Below, piece by piece: positions 11,734 to 21,384 of a stretch of DNA of 64,000 nt; position 1 is the first letter of the stretch, and the number at the start of each line of letters is the position of its first letter. Source of the stretch: Zygnema cylindricum (lineage: Eukaryota; Streptophyta; Zygnematophyceae; Zygnematales; Zygnemataceae); assembly GCA_037447655.1 (NCBI GenBank), contig JBBHKE010003464.1, forward strand, positions 62,001-126,000, given 5' to 3'. A program made the translations under genes and the position numbers. A model generated the notes under the pieces. That model saw only the letters and a program-made list of their open reading frames with translations. It was not told the DNA's origin and did not search any database.

Positions 11734-12534
11734 TGTTGTCTTTTTGGAAAGCTTTCAGTCTCAGAGCAGCGCAGCTACTTTACAGACAAAGCAGCGCAGC
11801 TGCTATACAGACAGAGCAACGCAGCTGCTATACAACAAAGCAGCGCAGCTCTATACAACAGCGCAACTGTTATACAGCAGAGCAGCTGCTATACAGCAGA
11901 GCAGCTGCTATACAGCAGAGCAGCTGCTATACAGTAGAGGAGCGCAGCAGCAGAGCAGCGCAACAACGAAGCTGCAACAAAGACAAGACAAGGCAACCAC
12001 GATTATATTTGATATTGTCCGTACGGACAACGCAACGTCTGATATTCTTAATGTGATTCTGTATTGGATAGAGCAACTGCGATAGATACGATTCTAGTTA
12101 GCTTAGTGACAACTCAGTGGTAGCTTAGTGATAGCTCAATGGTAGCTTGACAGGTTAGTGGTAGCTTGGTGGTTTGATGTACCTCTCAAGTACATTGGTG
12201 TTGCCAGTTCAACACAAGTATAAGACCTAGGACTCATAACATATTATGTATCCAGACTTCAAAGTAATAAAACTGCAAATATTTTTTGGGAAACTTCTGA
12301 GTATTATATCTTGAGTGTTGTCGAGTCAATTGTGCTATAACTTTGGGAGTTTTTAGTGTTTATTCTACTCTATATTCTGATAGAGTGTTGTGAGGTTTGG
12401 ATGCTTGTATAAGAAGTGGTGAGCACTTAAGAACAGCTGTTTGGTAGGATTCTTGATAGCTTCTGAGAGTGTATCATGTCTACTTCTACTACTACTGCTG
12501 CTCCTCTACCTGCACCGGTGGTTGTAGAACAAAA
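11734..12534 (+). repeat. Element B 5' LTR
   Basis: Starts TGTTGTC and ends GAACAAAA (GAACAACA in the 3' copy). Between about 11,765 and 11,990 it holds a degenerate array built from GCAGCTGCTATACAGCAGA-like units. The gag ATG at 12,476 lies inside it. Confidence 0.9.
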
Positions 12535-13831
12535 GGTTATGGGCGTGTCATCAAGAATTCCTATCTTTTCCGGGGATAAGTATGTCTACTGGGCGGATAT
12601 GGTGGAAACACATTTTGAAAATGTCAATCTTTTGGATATATTGGATGGTTCGCTGGATGAATATGATCCGTCATGGTCTAAGAAAAATACGCAAGCTCGG
12701 TCTATTCTGAAATTTTGTATATCTGAGGACTTAGCTATGTCTCGGATAAAGATGAAAAAAGCAATTGATATCTGGAAATCTCTTAAAAGTGATTATGAAA
12801 AGGCCAATGTCTAAGAAGAGCTTTTATTGGCTGGAAAAATTTGGGACTATAAGTACACTGGCGATACAATGGCTGAATATTCTAACAAATTTCGTATCCT
12901 TGTAGATGCACATGCTTGTGCAAGTGGGATGTTTCCTCCTTTTCAACAGGCAGCATTGCTCATGAGGGGTCTCCCTCGTAGTATGAAAGGAGCATCTGAC
13001 ATGCTCAAACAAAAAGATAAAGCTAGCTGGACTTTACAGTTAGCCATCAATATTTTACTAGAGGAGGAAGCTACATCTAATATTCTCAATGTTGAGCAAG
13101 TAGAGGCTTTTAATTCAGACTTTGAGAGAAAAGGACAGTTTAATCAGCAAAGAAATCAGTATAATCAGTTCAGACATTTTAATCAAGGTGGAAATAGACA
13201 ATCCAACAATGCATGCTTTTATTGTAGTGAGAGAGGTCATGGATACAAATTTTGTCCTAAGCTTAAAAAAGCTAACGATACAGGTTTATACCGGCCGGGA
13301 TGGCAACAAAGCCAGTTTTACAAAGGCTTCACGGGGACTACACCTCGTGGAAATGCACTATTTTCGGCTTCTTCGTCTCTCCAAGACGAGACTTTGACGG
13401 TTTCTACGGAGGACAATACGGATCTATTGGCTATGGCGGCTGCAATGGAGGGCGCGAAGGACCCCGCATGGATAATGGATACAGGAGCGTCAGCCCACAT
13501 GTGCTGGAACAATGCCATCTTCAAAAATCTGAAAGGAACGCCGGAGAAAAATATTTACTATGCTTGTGGAATGAGTGTCCAAACTCGTGCTGTGGGTGAT
13601 GTGTCCTTACTAGTTGATGTAGAAGGAGAAGCAATTGAAAGGACTCTTCTCAATGTCTTATTTGTGCCTGACTTTAAGAAAAATCTGTTTTCTACGTCGT
13701 TGGTAGAGAGCAAAGGCTTTGAGGTTGATTTGAAAAATGGTCGGCAAGTTGTTAGCAAAAATGGCAAGGTTGCGGTTACAGGTACAAGAGATAGTAGCAA
13801 GATGTATCGCATGGATATGGATAATACCTAG
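12476..13831 (+). pseudogene. Element B gag and protease, starting inside the LTR
   Basis: The ATG at 12,476 opens MSTSTTTAAPLPAPVVVEQK, then crosses the primer site as VMG and continues SSRIPIFSGDKYVYW. A single TAA at 12,812-12,814 interrupts it where A encodes Gln. After that come the capsid region, the zinc knuckle CFYCSERGHGYKFC (near 13,216-13,257) and an aspartic protease with an intact MDTGASAHMC site near 13,480. A TAG at 13,829 ends the frame just before the pre-integrase region. Gag forms the particle, and the protease would cleave Gag-Pol. It is better preserved in the protease than element A. Confidence 0.87.
12535..12544 (+). other. Element B primer binding site (initiator tRNA-Met anticodon arm)
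   Basis: GGTTATGGGC directly after the LTR end, the same site as in A, C and D, though the complementary run is shorter here. Confidence 0.72.
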
Positions 13832-13843
13832 GAGAATGATGTT

Positions 13844-15248
13844 TTGTACTCCTGTGTTTTGCACTCAGATGAATTGTGGCATAAAAGATTAGGCCATGTA
13901 AATTATGATAGTTTGAGGAAAATGGTCATTGCTGGAAAAATAGAGGGTGTATCAATCACAGATGGGCCGGTCAAAACCTGCGATGGTTGCGCTTTAGGCA
14001 AAATCCACAGATTGCCATTTCCTAAGGAGTCTGAGCATCGGTAACTTTTACAACAAATTCATTCGGATGTCTTTGGTCCGGCGAAGGTTCCATCTGCCGG
14101 AGGGATGAAATATATGGTCACCTTCACAGATGATTTCTCCAGATTTACAAAAGTTTACTTCATGAAGGAGAAGAGTGAAGTGTTTGGTCACTTCAGACAC
14201 AATAAAGCATGGGCTGAAAAACTTCATAATTCCTCTATTTTGCAGCTCAGATCGGACAATGGTGGTGAATATACATCGAAAAAATTTGAAACTTTTTTAC
14301 TTGAGGAAGGCATTAGTTATCTATTGATTGTTCCATATTCACCGGAACAAAATGGGGTATCCCAAAGACTGAATAGAACTCTCACAGAAAGCTCTAGATG
14401 TATGCTCGCATATAAAAATGTGGATCCGAAATTCTGGGCTGAGGCTCTAAATTGTGCAGTTTATATTAAAAATAGGATAGGATCCAGATCGGTAGAAACA
14501 ACTCCTTACGAAATCTGGACAGGTAGCAAACCAGATGTTAGCCATTTCAAGGTCTTTGGTAGTCAATGCTTTATATTGGATACGTCTACAGATAGATGGA
14601 AAATGGAACCGAAGGGATTACCGGGTATTCTGTTAGGATATGATGATCACTCGAAAGGTTATAGAGTCTTTGTGTTTGAAAGACAGAAAATAGTTGTAGC
14701 TAGAAACATCATTGTTAAGGATGAACTAGACTCCATAGATTTATTTCACATGACAGAGCAGCAAAAGCAACAAAAAGTACAGGAGTATGTCATCTTAGAT
14801 TGCATGCAGGAAATTGTCCCGCAGATTCCACAAACTCTGGTAATGACTCCGGAAACAGACTCTCTCCAACTTCCTCACCAACTTCGGGTCCAGACGGACC
14901 AAGATCAGTCAATACACACGGATCGCAACCAGCGCAATCAGCAAGACACGGATCGCAACCAGCGCAATCAGCGCAATCAGCGCAATGCGCGGCATCCGAC
15001 GATCTCAGCCTCAGAATTTCCGGGGGGAAGAAGATCAAGCAGTCGCCTGCAAGCAAGCTCTCACTTTGCCTACTCGGCAGTCTCAGGGGAGCCCTTGACC
15101 ATCCAAGAGGCCTTCTCAACACCAGAGCGGAATCACTGGATTGAGGCGGCAAACGACGAAATGAAGTCGATCATGGAGGCTCAAACATGGGAGCTCGTGG
15201 ACCTTCCTCCAGACCGAAAAGCGATCGGCAGCAAATGGGTATTCAAGG
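13844..15248 (+). pseudogene. Element B integrase region
   Basis: Pre-integrase WHKRLGHVNYDSL and CDGCALGK, then a small deletion producing TAA near 14,042. The integrase core follows: IHSDVFGP, TFTDDFSRF, SDNGGEYTS, YSPEQNGVSQRLNR, and a C-terminal part with GILLGYDDHSKGYR. The tail between 14,880 and 15,000 contains a short repeat of TDRNQRNQ-type units that element A has in reduced form. The frame closes at 15,256 after a one-base shift at the WVFKV site of reverse transcriptase. Confidence 0.86.
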
Positions 15249-16631
15249 TAAGTTAAATCCCGATAACACCATTGAACGCTATAAGGCCAAACTTGTGGCG
15301 AAAGGGTACAATCAAAAGGAAGGAATCGATTTTGAAGAAACATTTTCTCCGGTTGTAAGATTTCCAACAGTTAGGATTTTGTTATCCCTAGCTGCTATAG
15401 AAGATATGGAAATTCATCAGATGGATGTAAAAACGGCCTTTTTGCATGGAGAACTAGAAGAGACCATTTACATGCAGCAACATGAAAAGTATGTGGAGCC
15501 AGGAAAAGAGCACTTAGTATGCAAGTTGCTAAAATCTTTGTACGACCTTAAACAGGCCCCCAGACAGTGGATTATAAAGCTTCATGAATTCTTGACTAGT
15601 CTAGGATTTCAAAGGATAAGTTCTAATCACTCTGTCTACGTTCTAAAGGGTGAAAATGGGATAGTGTATATAGCAGTATATGTAGATGATTTGCTATTAA
15701 TTAGCAAATCAATGGCTGAAATTAACAAAATCAAATCAGCTCTAAACTCACGGTTCGAGATGAAAGACCTCGATGAGGCAAAATATATTTTGGGTATCCA
15801 GGTAGAGAGGGACAAAAATAAGAAAATAATAAAATTCACTCAAAAAGAGGCTATTGGAAACATGTTAGATGAGTACGGAATGCGGGGGGCAAAAGGATGT
15901 TTAACTCCAATGGAGTTTCGGCAGAAGTTAGAGGGAGAAGAGACAAAACCAGGTGTCATAGTTAGCGAGTATTTAGAATCAGGGGAGAATGATCCTATGA
16001 CAATAATACCTTATAGACAGAGAGTCTTGACATTGCTGCTGCAGTCGGGGTACTGAGTAGGAGGCTAGAAAATCCGAGAAAATCTGATCTTGATGCAGCA
16101 AAGAGAGTCTTAAGATATTTGGCAGGAACTAAAGATCTCAAACTCACTCTAGGCGGAGGAGAAGTCAAGCTGCAAACATAGAGTGATGCAAGCTATGGCG
16201 ATATGCCAAGCTGGAAATCCACCACGGGATTCGTTCTACAAATTGGGAACGATACTTGCTATTGGAGCAGCAAACTTCAAAAGGTTACAGCACAGTCGAC
16301 AATGGAGTCAGAATATATGGCAGCAAGCGCGGCCCTCAAAGAACTCTTATGGGTAAAATCCATGTTACAAGAACTAACATACATGCAAGTTGGTCCACAG
16401 GTGATTTGGTGTGATAACCAGGCTGCCATTGATATTGCTTCTAACCCGAGTCATCACTTCAAAAGCAAGCACACGGATGTACGATTACACTTTGTAAGAG
16501 AAAAGGTGTACTCTAGAGTGATTAAAGTATGTTATTTGCCAAATGCAAAAATGATTGCTGATATGCTCACTAAAGCCCTTCCTGCTCCTAAGCTGAAGTA
16601 TTGTATGGACGCAGTGGGATTAAGTGAATAG
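15249..16631 (+). pseudogene. Element B reverse transcriptase and RNase H
   Basis: Reverse transcriptase continues in a shifted frame: KLNPDNTIERYKAKL, MDVKTAFLHGELEE, the catalytic AVYVDDLLLISK box near 15,690, and KYILGIQVERD. A deletion near 16,020 removes the stretch that A encodes as VGSLIYFMNCTRPD, and TAG near 16,180 replaces the Trp of LQTWSDASYGD. RNase H then runs intact from 16,203 (STMESEYMAAS, ADMLTKALPAPKLKYC) to the stop at 16,629-16,631. Non-functional as it stands. Confidence 0.86.
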
Positions 16632-16791
16632 TTGAATTGCTGCACTGCTATACTGCCACTCTGCGATAATTCCACCATTGTGAGGTAGTGGGATTGGGTG
16701 ACTTGCTAATTGCTATATTGCTATGCTGCCATGCTGCGCTAGTTTATCACCGCAGCTGCGCTGGGATACTGAGTCTAAAGCTTTAGGGGAG

Positions 16792-17530
16792 TGTTGGTTT
16801 TTTGGAAAGCTTTCAGTCTCAGAGCAGCGCAGCTGCTTTACACATAAAAGAGCGGAGCTGCTATACAGACAGAGCAGCGCAGGTGCTATACAGCAGAGCA
16901 GCTGCTATACAGCAAAGCGTTGCTATACAGCAGAGCAACGCAGCAGCAGAGCGGCGCAGCAACGAAGCTGCAACACAGACAGGACAAGGCAACCACGATT
17001 ATATTTGATATTGTCCGTACGGACAACGCAACGTCTGATATTCTTAATGTGATTTTGTACAAGATAGAGCAACTGCAATAGATACGATTCTAGTTAGCTT
17101 AGTGATAGCTCTGTGGTAGCTTAGTGATAGCTCAATGGTAGCTTAACGGGTTAGAGGTAGCTTGGTGGTTTGATGTACCTCTCAAGTACACTTGTGTTGC
17201 TAGTTCAACACAAGTATAAGACTTAGGACTCATAACATATTATGTATCCAGACTTCCAAGTAGTTAAACAGCAGACAGTTTTTGGGAAACGTCTGAGTAT
17301 TATATCTTGAGTGTTGTCGGGTCAATTGTGCTATTACTATGGGAGTTATCAGTGTTTATGCTACTCTATATTCTGATAGAGTTTTGTGAGGTTTGGATGC
17401 TTGTATAAGAATTGGTGAGCACTTAACAACAGCTGTTTGGTAGGATTCTTGATAGCTTCTGAGAGTGTATCATGCCTACTTCTACTACTACTGCTGCTTC
17501 TCCACCTGCACCGGTGGTTGTAGAACAACA
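16792..17530 (+). repeat. Element B 3' LTR
   Basis: Starts TGTTGG right after the polypurine tract CTTTAGGGGAG (16,781-16,791) and ends CAACA before the CTTTG duplication at 17,531. Its CAGCTG-rich block (about 16,825-16,980) is shorter than in the 5' LTR. Confidence 0.9.
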
Positions 17531-17535
17531 CTTTG

Positions 17536-18250
17536 GAACCGCAAGCTTCCTTGTATCCGAAAATAGACTTAAATCCGTACACACATGGTGAGTTGCGCCG
17601 GTATCAATAATCCAATCTTTTACACAATGATCGCTAGAAGCCGAATTCAAAACTGCTCCGGTTTTCTCGTCCAATAAAATAGTCAAATTGTAATATCGCT
17701 CCTCAAAGTCTTTTTCAAATTCCGTATAGTTTCCTTGGTAACCGAATCCTCTTACTTGGCCACGACCTCGTCCGTGTCCTCGGCCACGTCCTCGTCCATT
17801 TCTTCGATCGTCATAAAAGGAAGAATTTTCGCCTTCTCGTTGGAAACAATGAGAACTCACATGTCCCCACTTATGACAAATATTGCACCTCTTCTCCTTA
17901 TCCGGGCACTCGGCTGCAAAATGCCCAACCTTATCACATTTGAAACAAGTCACGTTAGAGGTGTTAGATTTATCAAATTGACTTCTACTAAATCCAACAT
18001 TTTGACTTCTTCCTCTACCTCTTCCTCTAAAATTTCCTCTAATACCCCCTCTTCCTCGGAACAAATTTAGATCCCGGGAATCCAAGGTATTTACATTATG
18101 AATTCCACTACTTTCAAAACCTCTACCTACACTCTCTCATTCGCTTGGACCCCGAAGAGTTGGCTCGGGAGTCGGCGGAGTTCCCAAGGTCCCCATAGGC
18201 ATCCTCGGTCCGGATGGAGAGGGTGTGTTCTTCTTTTTCTTCCCTCCCAT
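17536..18250 (-). pseudogene. Element E gag remnant (nucleocapsid) and protease start
   Basis: Starts at ATG 18,250 (MGGKKKKNTPSP), 37 bases after the primer site. A stop occurs about 37 codons in. Then come an Arg/Gly-rich segment, two zinc knuckles (CFKCDKVGHFAAEC and CNICHKWGHVSSHC, both C-x2-C-x4-H-x4-C), a second RGRGRGHGRGRG segment, and the protease site DWIIDTGATHHVC near 17,580-17,620. The capsid-forming region that normally separates the Gag N-terminus from the zinc knuckles is absent, so this copy has a large internal gag deletion or is a non-autonomous derivative. The protease reading frame continues at 11,733 on the other side of element B. Confidence 0.84.
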
Positions 18251-18286
18251 GCCTAACTCACTATATCCTCAATGTGGAGCTAACCC

Positions 18287-18298
18287 GCTCCGATACCA
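18287..18298 (-). other. Element E primer binding site (tRNA-Met 3' end)
   Basis: TGGTATCGGAGC, two bases from the LTR end. It differs at one position from TGGTATCAGAGC, the standard plant copia site complementary to the 3' end of initiator tRNA-Met. Confidence 0.85.
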
Positions 18299-18300
18299 AT

Positions 18301-18564
18301 TGAAAGGATCGAAAACACAATCGGAATGCGCATAAGATTGACAAATTACACAATGCGGAAGCGAATTTAACTCACATCAAATATCAACCAGCTCACATTA
18401 CAAACATTAATTTCTTCTGAATCATGTGATGTCTCTATCTATGTTCATGAGAAATTAATGTTTGTAATGTGAGCTGGTTGATATTTGATGTGAGTTAAAT
18501 TGGCTTCCGCATTGTGTAATTTGTCAATCTTCTGCGCATTCCGATTGTGTTTTCGATCCTTTCA
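18301..18564. repeat. Palindromic upstream LTR of element E
   Basis: Two arms of 114 bp (18,301-18,414 and 18,451-18,564) are inverted copies with two mismatches, separated by a 36-bp loop. Both arms match the U5 end of the E 3' LTR (1,741-1,855). The loop plus the outer arm is collinear with that LTR in the wrong orientation, while the inner arm sits normally beside the primer site. U3 and R, expected here, are missing. The outer end CCTTTCA abuts the TATAA duplication, so the palindrome was present when E integrated. Confidence 0.9.
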
Positions 18565-18569
18565 TATAA

Positions 18570-18945
18570 GAGTGGTGCAGGGAGTTACATTGGCAACCAT
18601 CTAGGTGGTTGCCTCAAAGGCTTGTACGGCCTGCAGATGGTTGACATAGGCCCTCCCTTGGGCCTGCAGTTTCATGTCCATAGTGAAAGTGGCGGTAACA
18701 AGAACTGCAACGGCGACAGCCAGGTCAGCGGCTGCGTCTAACGCTTTGGCGTCAAGCACTCGATCTGAGATTTTGATGTTGGGAGCCATCAAATATGGTC
18801 GGCGCTCCTTATAGTCCGCATAAGCTCCTCCGGCTAGATAGTTTACCATCATATGGAAAAAAGTGGTCTCAATATCCGAGGGGATGGCCCCTCCCCTGTA
18901 TTTGTTGATTTTAGACTACGTGAAGGATTCCACAGCAGTTCAAAA
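18570..18945 (-). pseudogene. Ty3/gypsy gag N-terminal part, copy G1
   Basis: Encodes YRGGAIPSD.ETTFF..MVNYL, then YADYKERRPYLMAPNIKIS, an Ala-rich helix, and VAN..PCTTL, matching G2 at 29,680-30,010 (RGGAIPDDYETTLF..MVNYL, ADYKERQPPLMAPSIKIS). It stops at the E insertion and continues at 1,735. Upstream it joins abruptly to the G2 reverse transcriptase near 18,946. It is broken by frameshifts. Confidence 0.75.
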
Positions 18946-19365
18946 TAAGTACCCGTCAGAGATGGTGGTAGTGTTCAGCATGCGATAATCTCCACACATC
19001 CGGAAATCTACAGTTTTCCCGGACGAGTCCTTCTTTGGAGGGAGAACCGCTAGGGAGGCGAACCCATGAAGTTGGTTTTCCTGAATCAATCCGGCTTCCA
19101 CCAAAGTCTTGACTTTCAACGTAATGAATTCCTTCTCCTTGAAGCTGAGAAGATATTGCTTTTGCCAAACATTAGCCGTCTCGTCTATCAAATCGACTCG
19201 CAAAGGTGTCCTTTTGTAAATATCGACATCCGTTTCTAACCATGAGAACACCTTCTTGTTTTTTGGCCAAAAGGTCGAAGAGCCGCGCCTTCTGCTGAGG
19301 ATCTGACTGCTCCCTTAGGGTCCAATCCATTTTCCTCGGCTCAACAGCAGCCCAAGCTTCCGGGT
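18946..19365 (-). pseudogene. Ty3/gypsy reverse transcriptase N-terminus, copy G2 (truncated)
   Basis: Reads VDPEAWAAVEPRKMDW and QQKARLFDLLAKKQEGV, then after a frameshift VFSWLETDVD, RVDLIDET, VKTLVEAGLIQENQ, VLPPKKDSSGKTVDFRMCGDYRMLN. This is the typical gypsy start: a GLI segment, a KKD segment and a CxDYRxLN segment (here CGDYRMLN). It breaks off at TTISDGY, before the catalytic YxDD region. No integrase follows; the next sequence is gag of another copy. The reverse transcriptase lies downstream of the methyltransferase, so the element order is gag, protease, methyltransferase, reverse transcriptase. Confidence 0.8.
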
Positions 19366-19799
19366 CTACCCTAGAGGTTAATGTCGAATTCCAATCCTAC
19401 CAATGGATTTGCTCCTACCCCTCTGGCTATGACACTATTGCTGAAAACATTCGCTAAGCTGTCGCCATCTGAGCCGCCCCCCCCCCCCCTCCCCACTAGG
19501 AAAACCTAGTGTGGTGAAATGTGATTTTTTCTCCTTTCTCTCCCCCCCTCAAGCTGCAAAGTTTCCTACATCGCTAACAACTTAGAAGCTTTAAGGCAAG
19601 TAGCTCTTGATTACGTGGATGTGAGATTGGAAAAAGAGGGGGCATACTTAAGCAACCATTTGATGGAATTGAAATCTATACTTTGCCCAATTAGGATGCA
19701 TCTCTAAAGGTCTAAAATACCCGGTGTTGCCGTGGTGCCTTTACAGAATCCCATTGCTTCTTCCAGTTTTGTGATTGTGGGTGTTGTCTAGATTCGCGC
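19366..19799 (-). other. Degenerate linker between methyltransferase and reverse transcriptase of G2
   Basis: No domain is recognised. The methyltransferase tail is expected to end here. A 13-base C run near 19,478-19,490 and a C/T-rich stretch (to about 19,555) break all frames. Confidence 0.4.
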
Positions 19800-20640
19800 T
19801 TTGTTGTCGAAAAAATCATTCCGCTGCTTCTTACCTATATGCGTGACTGTTAGGGAAAGAAACAAATGTGGGGAGTGTTTTTTGTGGGAATCTTGGTCGA
19901 TTGTACCAAAAGAATGGAGAGCCGTCGAGTTTCGTCACAGGTGTGGCCATTCTTCCTTCCCCAAGTATCTGCTGCACAAAAAAATTTCGGGTCGGGTTTT
20001 TCTTTATCCTACAATTGCCAGAGGACGGGAAGCGCGATCATATTAGTCTAATATGCCCTGACTCTGTGCGCTTGTGATCCTATCTGGGCGGCGTCAAAAA
20101 CCAAAGGAGCTCCTAAAATCCGGGTAACCTGATTTGAGTTGTTCGCAACCTATTTTCGTTTATCATCTCTCGGGTGAACATTCTCCAAAACGTACCCCAC
20201 TGGTGTGTCATGGAGCTGTTGAAGCCACGGGATTAATTTGATCATCTGATAAAATGTTCCACTCCTGCGATCTTAATGCCCTTTTCCTTGGCCTGTTAGG
20301 GAGTATTTCTGGCAAGGCCATCTTGCAAACACCAAATCTTCTCTTCCCAAACTAGCCAGATGTGGTGCTATGATGTTTTCTATGTTTTGCGGAAGACTCC
20401 GGTGAGCTTTAGATATGGCAGACACTGGAACATGTTGAGGGTATAAGCTGTGTAGTTGCTAAGGGCGGTGTTCGCTAACAGCTCGTGCCTCGGGTGATAT
20501 CTCCACTGCAGCATATGACTCCACCCGATATCCTATTTTCAAAACCGCTTCCAAATCGGAACTAATTCCCAGAAATAGAGATAAAATTTGGAGTCCTGCA
20601 TCGGGGATTGTTAATGACACCCCTTGTTTGTTGAATTCCT
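19800..20640 (-). pseudogene. Cytosine-5 DNA methyltransferase domain embedded in gypsy element G2
   Basis: C5-DNA methyltransferase motifs appear in the correct order on the minus strand, scattered over frames by later mutations. Motif I (SAM binding) reads ILSLFLGISSDLEAVLKIGY followed by YAAVEI near 20,530-20,595. Motif IV reads ARWPCQKYSLTGQGKG (catalytic Cys of the PC dipeptide) near 20,295-20,325. Motif VI is GYVLENV near 20,178-20,200. A motif VIII-like segment reads AQIGSQAHRVRAYWTN near 20,040-20,087. Motif IX-like is LPTFVSFPNSHAYR near 19,833-19,880. The frame from the protease reaches motif I without a stop, so the domain belongs to the same polyprotein. The enzyme would transfer methyl groups from SAM to cytosine C5. 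Stops and at least two frameshifts make this copy dead. The layout resembles the retrotransposon methyltransferases reported from charophytes and dinoflagellates. Confidence 0.88.
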
Positions 20641-21384
20641 TTGTATCTAACTTATCTTTGGAGGCCTCTAACCGGATGGTGGAAGCTGTGTTCTTTAAGG
20701 ATAAAATTGAGAAAGTCTGATCCACTCCTCGTTGGAGTTTCGCCACCTGTAATAATCTATTTTTGTATTCCTCTTCCCACCGCTTAGAAATGGGGAATTG
20801 CAAGATTTCTTTTGCTATATCTGTGGAACTCTCAAACAATTCCGCCGGAGAGGATGTAACATACAGAGGATAGCAATACGACACCGAGACATTTGTCTTT
20901 CCCTGGTTCAATAAATCCAAAAGAACCACCACTTTGGTTTCTTCGGGATTGCCGGGTACCGATTGGTACATTGTTCTTTCCACAAGCTTAAACCCATATT
21001 CAGCCGTGTCCAAGTTGCCATTCCAAACAAAATTTCAAATTGAGTCCCTTCCACAACTAAGAAGTGAAGCTCAATTTTCACCTGTTGGTCGACGTTATCA
21101 GAAAATTCGATTTCCATGGCCTTGATTATTCCATGGACTGGCTCACTGCCGCTGCTGAGGGTGCTTAGGCAAATGTTGCTTGGGCAGATTTTTGAACAGA
21201 GTTCTTTGGGCATTTTCTGCAAAGCGGAGGTTGTGACGAGGTCGGGGAGCGCTCCGCTGTCAACCACAGCTTCGTGGTATCCTCCGTAGCCGTTGAGCCT
21301 AAAGTTCCCTGTTCGGTTCAATAAAAGAGCCACGGATAAGGCCCGGTAGTCCCTATCAACCATGGGGGTTTTACAATCTGCCAA
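20641..21384 (-). pseudogene. Gypsy element G2 aspartic protease and linker to methyltransferase
   Basis: A retropepsin-like domain: RTGNFRLNGYGGYHEAVVDS, with the catalytic DSG near 21,250, followed by PDLV, then a hydrophobic FLVVEGTQFEILFGMA strand. A frameshift near 21,010 leads to LDTAEYGFKLVERTMYQSV and a roughly 120-residue linker of no recognised family. That linker includes PISKRWEEEYKNRLLQVAKL and runs unbroken into methyltransferase motif I at about 20,595. The protease would process Gag-Pol. Confidence 0.78.

Larger units (their letters stand above)
11734..17530 (+). mobile_element. Ty1/copia element B, nested in E in opposite orientation
   Basis: A 5,797-bp copia element on the plus strand, same family as A. 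LTRs are 11,734-12,534 and 16,792-17,530, primer site 12,535-12,544, and polypurine tract CTTTAGGGGAG just before 16,792. A perfect 5-bp duplication CTTTG lies at 11,729-11,733 and 17,531-17,535. Coding order is gag, protease, integrase, reverse transcriptase, RNase H. It is more decayed than A, with several stops, at least one frameshift (near 15,249), and a deletion inside reverse transcriptase near 16,020. The two LTRs differ in length (801 and 739 bp), mostly in their CAGCTGCTATACAG-type repeat block. Confidence 0.92.
1741..18564 (-). mobile_element. Ty1/copia element E, host of nested elements A and B
   Basis: A copia-type LTR retrotransposon read on the minus strand: an abnormal upstream LTR at 18,301-18,564, tRNA-Met primer site 18,287-18,298, gag/protease 18,250-17,536, integrase, reverse transcriptase, RNase H ending at 2,393, polypurine tract 2,360-2,370 and downstream LTR 1,741-2,359. 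It is flanked by a perfect 5-bp duplication TATAA (1,736-1,740 and 18,565-18,569). It interrupts gypsy gag G1, whose two halves join when E is removed. Elements A and B lie inside E; removing each with its duplication restores the E reading frame (for example GYCDAD then WGGDFDTGKS across A). Its own unnested length is about 4.9 kb, and it is inactivated by stops and a missing gag core. Confidence 0.9.

Noticed and set aside
3953-16631. Non-standard genetic code with UAR as glutamine
   Set aside because: The Gln-to-stop pattern is limited to dead transposons; the RING gene ends at TAG, the ligase and Nudix genes end at TGA, and none has internal TAR at conserved sites. Methylation-driven C-to-T decay explains it better.
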